Source: Auanema rhodensis
Taxonomy: Eukaryota; Nematoda; Chromadorea; Rhabditida; Rhabditidae
Direction: 5' to 3'
DNA: 64,000 bases
Assembly (NCBI GenBank): GCA_964057225.1
Contig: OZ059894.1
Coordinates: 20,676,476 to 20,740,475, forward strand
Shown here: one piece after another, positions 23,682 through 38,253 of the stretch
Numbering within the stretch: the first letter of the stretch is position 1
Layout of the letters: the number at the start of each line of letters is the position of its first letter
Position numbers and translations under genes: made by a program
Notes under the pieces: model-generated
Seen by the model: the letters and a program-made list of their open reading frames with translations, nothing else
Told to the model about the DNA's origin: nothing
Databases searched by the model: none

Positions 23682-26600
23682 AACACAGATCGACGCAGCT
23701 TAAAAATCCGCATCGAATGCACTATACTACATTGAGAAACGTTTAATACAAAAATTAGTTATGATCGTTTGAAAAATGATGCATTAGTGTATGTTGAGTT
23801 TCCATGTACACTCAACATTGCTTCCAAAAACATTTTGACAAAAATTTTTTCGAAAAATTTCGAAATAATTTAGCAAAAAGTAGATGTTTTTAGATTCCAT
23901 TTTTCAAGGCAAAGACGATGGACAATGTTATTCAACGAAAAAATTAATTCTTCAGGGTGAAAATCGAGGATAAAAGTGTGAACTTATATCAGTTGATATC
24001 TCGGTGCATTTTTAAGCTAGCGCAAATCTGATAACACAGATCGACGCAGCTTAAAAATCCGCATCGAATGCACTATACTACATTGAGAAACGCTTAAAAC
24101 AAAAATTAGTTATGATCGTTTGAAAAATGATGCATTAGTGTATGTTGAGTTTCCATGTACACTCAACATTGCTTCCAAAAACATTTTGACAAAAATTTTT
24201 TCGAAAAATTTCGAAATAATTTAGCAAAAAGTAGATGTTTTTAGATTCCATTTTTCAAGGCAAAGACGATGGACAATGTTATTCAACGAAAAAATTAATT
24301 CTTCAGGGTGAAAATCGAGGATATAAGTGTGAACTTATATCAGTTGATATCTCGGTGCATTTTTAAGCTAGCGCAAATCTGATAACACAGATCGACGCAG
24401 CTTCAAAATCCGCATCGAATGCACTATACTACATTGAGAAACGCTCAATACAAAAATTAGTTATGATCGTTTGAAAAATGATGCATTAGTGTATGTTGAG
24501 TTTCCATGTACACTCAACATTGCTTCCAAAAACATTTTGACAAAACTTTTTTCGAAAAATTTCAAAATAATTTAGCAAAAAGTAGATGTTTTTAGATTTC
24601 TTTTTTCAAGGCAAAGACGATGGACAATGTTATTCAACGAAAAAATTAATTCTTCAGGGTGAAAATCGAGGATAAAAGTGTGAACTTATATCAGTTGATA
24701 TCTCGGTGCATTTTTAAGCTAGCGCGAATCTGATAACACAGATCGACGCAGCTTAAAAATCCGCATCGAATGCACTATACTACATTGAGAAACGCTTAAT
24801 ACAAAAATTAGTTATGATCGTTTGAAAAATGATGCATTAGTGTATGTTGAGTTTCCATGTACACTCAACATTGCTTCCAAAAACATTTTGACAAAAATTT
24901 TTTCGAAAAATTTCGAAATAATTTAGCAAAAAGTAGATGTTTTTAGATTCCATTTTTTAAGGCAAAGACGATGGACAATGTTATTCAACGAAAAAATTAA
25001 TTCTTCAGGGTGAAAATCGAGGATATAAGTGTGAACTTATATCAGTTGATATCTCGGTGCATTTTTAAGCTAGCGCAAATCTGATAACACAGATCGACGC
25101 AGCTTCAAAATCCGCATCGAATGCACTATACTACATTGAGAAACGCTCAATACAAAAATTAGTTATGATCGTTTGAAAAATGATGCATTAGTGTATGTTG
25201 AGTTTCCATGTACACTCAACATTGCTTCCAAAAACATTTTGACAAAAATTTTTTCGAGAAATTTCAAAATAATTCAGCAAAAAGTAGATGTTTTTAGATT
25301 CCTTTTTTCAAGGCAAAGACGATGGACAATGTTATTCAACGAAAAAATTAATTCTTCAGGGTGAAAATCGAGGATATAAGTGTGAACTTATATCAGTTGA
25401 TATCTCGGTGAATTTTTAAGCTAGCGCGAATCTGATAACACAGATCGACGCAGCTTAAAAATCCGCATCGAATGCACTATACTACATTGAGAAACGTTTA
25501 ATACAAAAATTAGTTATGATCGTTTGAAAAATGATGCATTAGTGTATGTTGAGTTTCCATGTACACTCAACATTGCTTCCAAAAACATTTTGACAAAAAT
25601 TTTTTCGAAAAATTTCGAAATAATTTAGCAAAAAGTAGATGTTTTTAGATTCCATTTTTCAAGGCAAAGACGATGGACAATGTTATTCAACGAAAAAATT
25701 AATTCTTCAGGGTGAAAATCGAGGATAAAAGTGTGAACTTATATCAGTTGATATCTCGGTGCATTTTTAAGCTAGCGCAAATCTGATAACACAGATCGAC
25801 GCAGCTTAAAAATCCGCATCGAATGCACTATACTACATTGAGAAACGCTTAAAACAAAAATTAGTTATGATCGTTTGAAAAATGATGCATTAGTGTATGT
25901 TGAGTTTCCATGTACACTCAACATTGCTTCCAAAAACATTTTGACAAAAATTTTTTCGAAAAATTTCGAAATAATTTAGCAAAAAGTAGATGTTTTTAGA
26001 TTCCATTTTTCAAGGCAAAGACGATGGACAATGTTATTCAACGAAAAAATTAATTCTTCAGGGTGAAAATCGAGGATATAAGTGTGAACTTATATCAGTT
26101 GATATCTCGGTGCATTTTTAAGCTAGCGCAAATCTGATAACACAGATCGACGCAGCTTCAAAATCCGCATCGAATGCACTATACTACATTGAGAAACGCT
26201 CAATACAAAAATTAGTTATGATCGTTTGAAAAATGATGCATTAGTGTATGTTGAGTTTCCATGTACACTCAACATTGCTTCCAAAAACATTTTGACAAAA
26301 CTTTTTTCGAAAAATTTCAAAATAATTTAGCAAAAAGTAGATGTTTTTAGATTCCTTTTTTCAAGGCAAAGACGATGGACAATGTTATTCAACGAAAAAA
26401 TTAATTCTTCAGGGTGAAAATCGAGGATAAAAGTGTGAACTTATATCAGTTGATATCTCGTTGCATTTTTAAGCTAGCGCGAATCTGATAACACAGATCG
26501 ACGCAGCTTAAAAATCCGCATCGAATGCACTATACTACATTGAGAAACGCTTAATACAAAAATTAGTTATGATCGTTTGAAAAATGATGCATTAGTGTAT

Positions 26601-27251
26601 GTTGAGTTTCCATGTACACTCAACATTGCTTCCAAAAACATTTTGACAAAAATTTTTTCGAAAAATTTCGAAATAATTTAGCAAAAAGTAGATGTTTTTA
26701 GATTCCATTTTTCAAGGCAAAGACGATGGACAATGTTATTCAACGAAAAAATTAATTCTTCAGGGTGAAAATCGAGGATATAAGTGTGAACTTATATCAG
26801 TTGATATCTCGGTGCATTTTTAAGCTAGCGCAAATCTGATAACACAGATCGACGCAGCTTCAAAATCCGCATCGAATGCACTATACTACATTGAGAAACG
26901 CTCAATACAAAAATTAGTTATGATCGTTTGAAAAATGATGCATTAGTGTATGTTGAGTTTCCATGTACACTCAACATTGCTTCCAAAAACATTTTGACAA
27001 AAATTTTTTCGAGAAATTTCAAAATAATTCAGCAAAAAGTAGATGTTTTTAGATTCCTTTTTTCAAGGCAAAGACGATGGACAATGTTATTCAACGAAAA
27101 AATTAATTCTTCAGGGTGAAAATCGAGGATATAAGTGTGAACTTATATCAGTTGATATCTCGGTGAATTTTTAAGCTAGCGCGAATCTGATAACACAGAT
27201 CGACGCAGCTTAAAAATCCGCATCGAATGCACTATACTACATTGAGAAACG
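23682..27251 (+). repeat. 5-monomer duplication inside copy A (1,755-bp offset)
   Basis: CGTTTAAT at about 23,740 and 25,495, CTTAAAAC at about 24,094 and 25,849, AAAACTTTTTT at 24,546 and 26,301, and subfamily I copies at 25,173 and 26,928 all repeat at 1,755 bp. Private differences (24,599, about 24,957 and 26,461) show it is older than the 44-mer duplication, which copied the whole pattern to about 39,126-42,695. Confidence 0.82.
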
Positions 27252-29600
27252 CTTAATACAAAAATTAGTTATGATCGTTTGAAAAATGATGCATTAGTGT
27301 ATGTTGAGTTTCCATGTACACTCAACATTGCTTCCAAAAACATTTTGACAAAAATTTTTTCGAAAAATTTCAAAATAATTTAGCAAAAAGTAGATGTTTT
27401 TAGATTCCTTTTTTCAAGGCAAAGACGATGGACAATGTTATTCAACGAAAAAATTAATTCTTCAGGGTGAAAATCGAGGATAAAAGTGTGAACTTATATC
27501 AGTTGATATCTCGGTGCATTTTTAAGCTAGCGCAAATCTGATAACACAGATCGACGCAGCTTAAAAATCCGCATCGAATGCACTATACTACATTGAGAAA
27601 CGCTTAAAACAAAAATTAGTTATGATCGTTTGAAAAATGATGCATTAGTGTATGTTGAGTTTCCATGTACACTCAACATTGCTTCCAAAAACATTTTGAC
27701 AAAAATTTTTTCGAAAAATTTCGAAATAATTTAGCAAAAAGTAGATGTTTTTAGATTCCATTTTTCAAGGCAAAGACGATGGACAATGTTATTCAACGAA
27801 AAAATTAATTCTTCAGGGTGAAAATCGAGGATATAAGTGTGAACTTATATCAGTTGATATCTCGGTGCATTTTTAAGCTAGCGCAAATCTGATAACACAG
27901 ATCGACGCAGCTTCAAAATCCGCATCGAATGCACTATACTACATTGAGAAACGCTCAATACAAAAATTAGTTATGATCGTTTGAAAAATGATGCATTAGT
28001 GTATGTTGAGTTTCCATGTACACTCAACATTGCTTCCAAAAACATTTTGACAAAAATTTTTTCGAGAAATTTCAAAATAATTCAGCAAAAAGTAGATGTT
28101 TTTAGATTCCTTTTTTCAAGGCAAAGACGATGGACAATGTTATTCAACGAAAAAATTAATTCTTCAGGGTGAAAATCGAGGATATAAGTGTGAACTTATA
28201 TCAGTTGATATCTCGGTGAATTTTTAAGCTAGCGCGAATCTGATAACACAGATCGACGCAGCTTAAAAATCCGCATCGAATGCACTATACTACATTGAGA
28301 AACGCTTAATACAAAAATTAGTTATGATCGTTTGAAAAATGATGCATTAGTGTATGTTGAGTTTCCATGTACACTCAACATTGCTTCCAAAAACATTTTG
28401 ACAAAAATTTTTTCGAAAAATTTCAAAATAATTTAGCAAAAAGTAGATGTTTTTAGATTCCATTTTTCAAGGCAAAGACGATGGACAATGTTATTCAACG
28501 AAAAAATTAATTCTTCAGGGTGAAAATCGAGGATATATGTGTGAACTTATATCAGTTGATATCTCGGTGCATTTTTAAGCTAGCGCAAATCTGATAACAC
28601 AGAACGACGCAGCTTAAAAATTCGCATCGAATGCACTATACTACATTGAAAAACGCTTAATACAAAAATTAGTTATGATCGTTTGAAAAATGATGCATTA
28701 GTGTATGTTGAGTTTCCATGTACACTCAACATTGCTTCCAAAAACATTTTGACAAAAATTTTTTCGAAAAATTTCAAAATAATTTAGCAAAAAGTAGATG
28801 TTTTTAGATTCCATTTTTCAAGGCAAAGACGATGGACAATGTTATTCAACGAAAAAATTAATTCTTCAGGGTAAAAATCGAGGATATATGTGTGAACTTA
28901 TATCAGTTGATATCTCGGTGCATTTTTAAGCTAGCGCAAATCTGATAACACAGATCGACGCAGCTTAAAAATCCGCATCGAATGCACTATACTACATTGA
29001 GAAACGCTTAATACAAAAATTAGTTATGATCGTTTGAAAAATGATGCATTAGTGTATGTTGAGTTTCCATGTACACTCAACATTGCTTCCAAAAACATTT
29101 TGACAAAAATTTTTTCGAAAAATTTCAAAATAATTTAGCAAAAAGTAGATGTTTTTAGATTCCTTTTTTCAAGGCAAAGACGATGGACAATGTTATTCAA
29201 CGAAAAAATTAATTCTTCAGGGTGAAAATCGAGGATAAAAGTGTGAACTTATATCAGTTGATATCTCGGTGCATTTTTAAGCTAGCGCAAATCTGATAAC
29301 ACAGATCGACGCAGCTTAAAAATCCGCATCGAATGCACTATACTACATTGAGAAACGCTTAATACAAAAATTAGTTATGATCGTTTGAAAAATGATGCAT
29401 TAGTGTATGTTGAGTTTCCATGTACACTCAACATTGCTTCCAAAAACATTTTGACAAAAATTTTTTCGAAAAATTTCGAAATAATTTAGCAAAAAGTAGA
29501 TGTTTTTAGATTCCATTTTTCAAGGCAAAGACGATGGACAATGTTATTCAACGAAAAAATTAATTCTTCAGGGTGAAAATCGAGGATATAAGTGTGAACT

Positions 29601-29616
29601 TATATCAATTGATATA
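29601..29616. repeat. Perfect 16-bp palindrome variant TATATCAATTGATATA
   Basis: Two substitutions relative to the usual monomer (CAGTTG to CAATTG, and GATATC to GATATA) turn the imperfect element into a perfect 16-bp palindrome. The same form occurs at 31,707-31,722 and 32,058-32,073, which are adjacent monomers. The 15,444-bp duplicate carries it at 45,045-45,060, 47,151-47,166 and 47,502-47,517. A copy near 3,640 has only the second change, so it may be an intermediate. Confidence 0.9.
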
Positions 29617-32600
29617 TCGGTGCATTTTTAAGCTAGCGCAAATCTGATAACACAGATCGACGCAGCTTCAAAATCCGCATCGAATGCACTATACTACATT
29701 GAGAAACGCTTAATACAAAAATTAGTTATGATCGTTTGAAAAATGATGCATTAGTGTATGTTGAGTTTCCATGTACACTCAACATTGCTTCCAAAAACAT
29801 TTTGACAAAAATTTTTTCGAAAAATTTCAAAATAATTTAGCAAAAAGTAGATGTTTTTAGATTCCTTTTTTCAAGGCAAAGACGATGGACAATGTTATTC
29901 AACGAAAAAATTAATTCTTCAGGGTGAAAATCGAGGATATAAGTGTGAACTTATATCAGTTGATATCTCGGTGCATTTTTAAGCTAGCGCAAATCTGATA
30001 ACACAGATCGACGCAGCTTAAAAATCCGCATCGAATGCACTATACTACATTGAGAAACGCTTAATACAAAAATTAGTTATGATCGTTTGAAAAATGATGC
30101 ATTAGTGTATGTTGAGTTTCCATGTACACTCAACATTGCTTCCAAAAACATTTTGACAAAAATTTTTTCGAAAAATTTCAAAATAATTTAGCAAAAAGTA
30201 GATGTTTTTAGATTCCTTTTTTCAAGGCAAAGACGATGGACAATGTTATTCAACGAAAAAATTAATTCTTCAGGGTGAAAATCGAGGATAAAAGTGTGAA
30301 CTTATATCAGTTGATATCTCGGTGCATTTTTAAGCTAGCGCGAATCTGATAACACAGATCGACGCAGCTTAAAAATCCGCATCGAATGCACTATACTACA
30401 TTGAGAAACGCTTAATACAAAAATTAGTTATGATCGTTTGAAAAATGATGCATTAGTGTATGTTGAGTTTCCATGTACACTCAACATTGCTTCCAAAAAC
30501 ATTTTGACAAAAATTTTTTCGAAAAATTTCAAAATAATTTAGCAAAAAGTAGATGTTTTTAGATTCCATTTTTCAAGGCAAAGACGATGGACAATGTTAT
30601 TCAACGAAAAAATTAATTCTTCAGGGTGAAAATCGAGGATATATGTGTGAACTTATATCAGTTGATATCTCGGTGCATTTTTAAGCTAGCGCAAATCTGA
30701 TAACACAGAACGACGCAGCTTAAAAATTCGCATCGAATGCACTATACTACATTGAAAAACGCTTAATACAAAAATTAGTTATGATCGTTTGAAAAATGAT
30801 GCATTAGTGTATATTGAGTTTCCATGTACACTCAACATTGCTTCCAAAAACATTTTGACAAAAATTTTTTCGAAAAATTTCAAAATAATTTAGCAAAAAG
30901 TAGATGTTTTTAGATTCCATTTTTCAAGGCAAAGACGATGGACAATGTTATTCAACGAAAAAATTAATTCTTCAGGGTAAAAATCGAGGATATAAGTGTG
31001 AACTTATATCAGTTGATATCTCGGTGCATTTTTAAGCTAGCGCAAATCTGATAACACAGATCGACGCAGCTTCAAAATCCGCATCGAATGCACTATACTA
31101 CATTGAGAAACGCTCAATACAAAAATTAGTTATGATCGTTTGAAAAATGATGCATTAGTGTATGTTGAGTTTCCATGTACACTCAACATTGCTTCCAAAA
31201 ACATTTTGACAAAAATTTTTTCGAAAAATTTCAAAATAATTTAGCAAAAAGTAGATGTTTTTAGATTCCATTTTTCAAGGCAAAGACGATGGACAATGTT
31301 ATTCAACGAAAAAATTAATTCTTTAGGGTAAAAATCGAGGATATAAGTGTGAACTTATATCAGTTGATATCTCGGTGCATTTTTAAGCTAGCGCAAATCT
31401 GATAACACAGATCGACGCAGCTTAAAAATCCGCATCGAATGCACTATACTACATTGAGAAACGCTTAATACAAAAATTAGTTATGATCGTTTGAAAAATG
31501 ATGCATTAGTGTATGTTGAGTTTCCATGTACACTCAACATTGCTTCCAAAAACATTTTGACAAAAATTTTTTCGAAAAATTTCGAAATAATTTAGCAAAA
31601 AGTAGATGTTTTCAGATTCCATTTTTCAAGGCAAAGACGATGGACAATGTTATTCAACGAAAAAATTAATTCTTCAGGGTGAAAATCGAGGATATAAGTG
31701 TGAACTTATATCAATTGATATATCGGTGCATTTTTAAGCTAGCGCAAATCTGATAACACAGATCGACGCAGCTTCAAAATCCGCATCGAATGCACTATAC
31801 TACATTGAGAAACGCTTAATACAAAAATTAGTTATGATCGTTTGAAAAATGATGCATTAGTGTATGTTGAGTTTCCATGTACACTCAACATTGCTTCCAA
31901 AAACATTTTGACAAAAATTTTTTCGAAAAATTTCGAAATAATTTAGCAAAAAGTAGATGTTTTTAGATTCCATTTTTCAAGGCAAAGACGATGGACAATG
32001 TTATTCAACGAAAAAATTAATTCTTCAGGGTGAAAATCGAGGATATAAGTGTGAACTTATATCAATTGATATATCGGTGCATTTTTAAGCTAGCGCAAAT
32101 CTGATAACACAGATCGACGCAGCTTCAAAATCCGCATCGAATGCACTATACTACATTGAGAAACGCTTAATACAAAAATTAGTTATGATCGTTTGAAAAA
32201 TGATGCATTAGTGTATGTTGAGTTTCCATGTACACTCAACATTGCTTCCAAAAACATTTTGACAAAAATTTTTTCGAAAAATTTCAAAATAATTTAGCAA
32301 AAAGTAGATGTTTTTAGATTCCTTTTTTCAAGGCAAAGACGATGGACAATGTTATTCAACGAAAAAATTAATTCTTCAGGGTGAAAATCGAGGATATAAG
32401 TGTGAACTTATATCAGTTGATATCTCGGTGCATTTTTAAGCTAGCGCGAATCTGATAACACAGATCGACGCAGCTTAAAAATCCGCATCGAATGCACTAT
32501 ACTACATTGAGAAACGCTTAATACAAAAATTAGTTATGATCGTTTGAAAAATGATGCATTAGTGTATGTTGAGTTTCCATGTACACTCAACATTGCTTCC

Positions 32601-35600
32601 AAAAACATTTTGACAAAAATTTTTTCGAAAAATTTCAAAATAATTTAGCAAAAAGTAGATGTTTTTAGATTCCATTTTTCAAGGCAAAGACGATGGACAA
32701 TGTTATCCAACGAAAAAATTAATTCTTCAGGGTGAAAATCGAGGATATAAGTGTGAACTTATATCAGTTGATATCTCGGTGCATTTTTAAGCTAGCGCAA
32801 ATCTGATAACACAGATCGACGCAGCTTAAAAATCCGCATCGAATGCACTATACTACATTGAGAAACGCTTAATACAAAAATTAGTTATGATCGTTTGAAA
32901 AATGATGCATTAGTGTATGTTGAGTTTCCATGTACACTCAACATTGCTTCCAAAAACATTTTGACAAAAATTTTTTCGAAAAATTTCGAAATAATTTAGC
33001 AAAAAGTAGATGTTTTTAGATTTCATTTTTCAAGGCAAAGACGATGGACAATGTTATTCAACGAAAAAATTAATTCTTCAGGGTGAAAATCGAGGATAAA
33101 AGTGTGAACTTATATCAGTTGATATCTCGGTGCATTTTTAAGCTAGCGCGAATCTGATAACACAGATCGACGCAGCTTAAAAATCCGCATCGAATGCACT
33201 ATACTACATTGAGAAACGCTTAATACAAAAATTAGTTATGATCGTTTGAAAAATGATGCATTAGTGTATGTTGAGTTTCCATGTACACTCAACATTGCTT
33301 CCAAAAACATTTTGACAAAAATTTTTTCGAAAAATTTCAAAATAATTTAGCAAAAAGTAGATGTTTTTAGATTCCATTTTTCAAGGCAAAGACGATGGAC
33401 AATGTTATTCAACGAAAAAATTAATTCTTCAGGGTGAAAATCGAGGATATAAGTGTGAACTTATATCAGTTGATATCTCGGTGCATTTTTAAGCTAGCGC
33501 AAATCTGATAACACAGATCGACGCAGCTTAAAAATCCGCATCGAATGCACTATACTACATTGAGAAACGCTTAATACAAAAATTAGTTATGATCGTTTGA
33601 AAAATGATGCATTAGTGTATGTTGAGTTTCCATGTACACTCAACATTGCTTCCAAAAACATTTTGACAAAAATTTTTTCGAAAAATTTCAAAATAATTTA
33701 GCAAAAAGTAGATGTTTTTAGATTCCTTTTTTCAAGGCAAAGACGATGGACAATGTTATTCAACGAAAAAATTAATTCTTCAGGGTGAAAATCGAGGATA
33801 AAAGTGTGAACTTATATCAGTTGATATCTCGGTGCATTTTTAAGCTAGCGCAAATCTGATAACACAGATCGACGCAGCTTAAAAATCCGCATCGAATGCA
33901 CTATACTACATTGAGAAACGCTTAATACGAAAATTAGTTATGATCGTTTGAAAAATGATGCATTAGTGTATGTTGAGTTTCCATGTACACTCAACATTGC
34001 TTCCAAAAACATTTTGACAAAAATTTTTTCGAAAAATTTCGAAATAATTTAGCAAAAAGTAGATGTTTTTAGATTCCATTTTTCAAGGCAAAGACGATGG
34101 ACAATGTTATTCAACGAAAAAATTAATTCTTCAGGGTGAAAATCGAGGATATAATTGTGAACTTATATCAGTTGATATCTCGGTGCATTTTTAAGCTAGC
34201 GCAAATCTGATAACACAGATCGACGCAGCTTCAAAATCCGCATCGAATGCACTATACTATATTGAGAAACGCTCAATACAAAAATTAGTTATGATCGTTT
34301 GAAAAATGATGCATTAGTGTATGTTGAGTTTCCATGTACACTCAACATTGCTTCCAAAAACATTTTGACAAAAATTTTTTCGAAAAATTTCAAAATAATT
34401 TAGCAAAAAGTAGATGTTTTTAGATTCCTTTTTTCAAGGCAAAGACGATGGACAATGTTATTCAACGAAAAAATTAATTCTTCAGGGTGAAAATCGAGGA
34501 TAAAAGTGTGAACTTATATCAGTTGATATCTCGGTGCATTTTTAAGCTAGCGCAAATCTGATAACACAGATCGACGCAGCTTAAAAATCCGCATCGAATG
34601 CACTATACTACATTGAGAAACGCTTAATACGAAAATTAGTTATGATCGTTTGAAAAATGATGCATTAGTGTATGTTGAGTTTCCATGTACACTCAACATT
34701 GCTTCCAAAAACATTTTGACAAAAATTTTTTCGAAAAATTTCAAAATAATTTAGCAAAAAGTAGATGTTTTTAGATTCCTTTTTTCAAGGCAAAGACGAT
34801 GGACAATGTTATTCAACGAAAAAATTAATTCTTCAGGGTGAAAATCGAGGATAAAAGTGTGAACTTATATCAGTTGATATCTCGGTGCATTTTTAAGCTA
34901 GCGCAAATCTGATAACACAGATCGACGCAGCTTAAAAATCCGCATCGAATTCACTATACTACATTGAGAAACGCTTAATACAAAAATTAGTTATGATCGT
35001 TTGAAAAATGATGCATTAGTGTATGTTGAGTTTCCATGTACACTCAACATTGCTTCCAAAAACATTTTGACAAAAATTTTTTCGAAAAATTTCGAAATAA
35101 TTTAGCAAAAAGTAGATGTTTTTAGATTCCATTTTTCAAGGCAAAGACGATTGACAATGTTATTCAACGAAAAAATTAATTCTTCAGGGTGAAAATCGAG
35201 GATATAAGTGTGAACTTATATCAGTTGATATCTCGGTGCATTTTTAAGCTAGCGCAAATCTGATAACACAGATCGACGCAGCTTAAAAATCCGCATCGAA
35301 TGCACTATACTACATTGAGAAACGCTTAATACGAAAATTAGTTATGATCGTTTGAAAAATGATGCATTAGTGTATGTTGAGTTTCCATGTACACTCAACA
35401 TTGCTTCCAAAAACATTTTGACAAAAATTTTTTCGAAAAATTTCGAAATAATTTAGCAAAAAGTAGATGTTTTTAGATTCCATTTTTCAAGGCAAAGACG
35501 ATGGACAATGTTATTCAACGAAAAAATTAATTCTTCAGGGTGAAAATCGAGGATATAATTGTGAACTTATATCAGTTGATATCTCGGTGCATTTTTAAGC

Positions 35601-38253
35601 TAGCGCAAATCTGATAACACAGATCGACGCAGCTTCAAAATCCGCATCGAATGCACTATACTATATTGAGAAACGCTCAATACAAAAATTAGTTATGATC
35701 GTTTGAAAAATGATGCATTAGTGTATGTTGAGTTTCCATGTACACTCAACATTGCTTCCAAAAACATTTTGACAAAAATTTTTTCGAGAAATTTCAAAAT
35801 AATTCAGCAAAAAGTAGATGTTTTTAGATTCCTTTTTTCAAGGCAAAGACGATGGACAATGTTATTCAACGAAAAAATTAATTCTTCAGGGTGAAAATCG
35901 AGGATATAAGTGTGAACTTATATCAGTTGATATCTCGGTGAATTTTTAAGCTAGCGCGAATCTGATAACACAGATCGACGCAGCTTAAAAATCCGCATCG
36001 AATGCACTATACTACATTGAGAAACGCTTAATACAAAAATTAGTTATGATCGTTTGAAAAATGATGCATTAGTGTATGTTGAGTTTCCATGTACACTCAA
36101 CATTGCTTCCAAAAACATTTTGACAAAAATTTTTTCGAAAAATTTCAAAATAATTTAGCAAAAAGTAGATGTTTTTAGATTCCTTTTTTCAAGGCAAAGA
36201 CGATGGACAATGTTATTCAACGAAAAAATTAATTCTTCAGGGTGAAAATCGAGGATAAAAGTGTGAACTTATATCAGTTGATATCTCGGTGCATTTTTAA
36301 GCTAGCGCAAATCTGATAACACAGATCGACGCAGCTTAAAAATCCGCATCGAATTCACTATACTACATTGAGAAACGCTTAATACAAAAATTAGTTATGA
36401 TCGTTTGAAAAATGATGCATTAGTGTATGTTGAGTTTCCATGTACACTCAACATTGCTTCCAAAAACATTTTGACAAAAATTTTTTCGAAAAATTTCGAA
36501 ATAATTTAGCAAAAAGTAGATGTTTTTAGATTCCATTTTTCAAGGCAAAGACGATGGACAATGTTATTCAACGAAAAAATTAATTCTTCAGGGTGAAAAT
36601 CGAGGATATAAGTGTGAACTTATATCAGTTGATATCTCGGTGCATTTTTAAGCTAGCGCAAATCTGATAACACAGATCGACGCAGCTTAAAAATCCGCAT
36701 CGAATGCACTATACTACATTGAGAAACGCTTAATACGAAAATTAGTTATGATCGTTTGAAAAATGATGCATTAGTGTATGTTCAGTTTCCATGTACACTC
36801 AACATTGCTTCCAAAAACATTTTGACAAAAATTTTTTCGAAAAATTTCGAAATAATTTAGCAAAAAGTAGATGTTTTTAGATTCCTTTTTTCAAGGCAAA
36901 GACGATGGACAATGTTATTCAACGAAAAAATTAATTCTTCAGGGTGAAAATCGAGGATAAAAGTGTGAACTTATATCAGTTGATATCTCGGTGCATTTTT
37001 AAGCTAGCGCAAATCTGATAACACAGATCGACGCAGCTTAAAAATCCGCATCGAATTCACTATACTACATTGAGAAACGCTTAATACAAAAATTAGTTAT
37101 GATCGTTTGAAAAATGATGCATTAGTGTATGTTGAGTTTCCATGTACACTCAACATTGCTTCCAAAAACATTTTGACAAAAATTTTTTCGAAAAATTTCG
37201 AAATAATTTAGCAAAAAGTAGATGTTTTTAGATTCCATTTTTCAAGGCAAAGACGATGGACAATGTTATTCAACGAAAAAATTAATTCTTCAGGGTGAAA
37301 ATCGAGGATATAAGTGTGAACTTATATCAGTTGATATCTCGGTGCATTTTTAAGCTAGCGCAAATCTGATAACACAGATCGACGCAGCTTAAAAATCCGC
37401 ATCGAATGCACTATACTACATTGAGAAACGCTTAATACGAAAATTAGTTATGATCGTTTGAAAAATGATGCATTAGTGTATGTTGAGTTTCCATGTACAC
37501 TCAACATTGCTTCCAAAAACATTTTGACAAAAATTTTTTCGAAAAATTTCGAAATAATTTAGCAAAAAGTAGATGTTTTTAGATTCCATTTTTCAAGGCA
37601 AAGACGATGGACAATGTTATTCAACGAAAAAATTAATTCTTCAGGGTGAAAATCGAGGATATAATTGTGAACTTATATCAGTTGATATCTCGGTGCATTT
37701 TTAAGCTAGCGCAAATCTGATAACACAGATCGACGCAGCTTCAAAATCCGCATCGAATGCACTATACTATATTGAGAAACGCTCAATACAAAAATTAGTT
37801 ATGATCGTTTGAAAAATGATGCATTAGTGTATGTTGAGTTTCCATGTACACTCAACATTGCTTCCAAAAACATTTTGACAAAAATTTTTTCGAGAAATTT
37901 CAAAATAATTCAGCAAAAAGTAGATGTTTTTAGATTCCTTTTTTCACGGCAAAGACGATGGACAATGTTATTCAACGAAAAAATTAATTCTTCAGGGTGA
38001 AAATCGAGGATATAAGTGTGAACTTATATCAGTTGATATCTCGGTGAATTTTTAAGCTAGCGCGAATCTGATAACACAGATCGACGCAGCTTAAAAATCC
38101 GCATCGAATGCACTATACTACATTGAGAAACGCTTAATACAAAAATTAGTTATGATCGTTTGAAAAATGATGCATTAGTGTATGTTGAGTTTCCATGTAC
38201 ACTCAACATTGCTTCCAAAAACATTTTGACAAAAATTTTTTCGAAAAATTTCA

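Larger units (their letters stand above)
22810..38253 (+). repeat. 44-monomer block, copy A (15,444 bp)
   Basis: Sites compared across this block recur exactly 15,444 bp downstream. Private variants that match include 24,599/40,043, 26,461/41,905, 30,813/46,257, 31,324/46,768, 31,613/47,057, 32,707/48,151, 35,152/50,596 and 36,783/52,227. The left boundary is set by a mismatch at 22,809 (G) against 38,253 (A). I found no internal difference, but I did not align every base. Confidence 0.93.
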
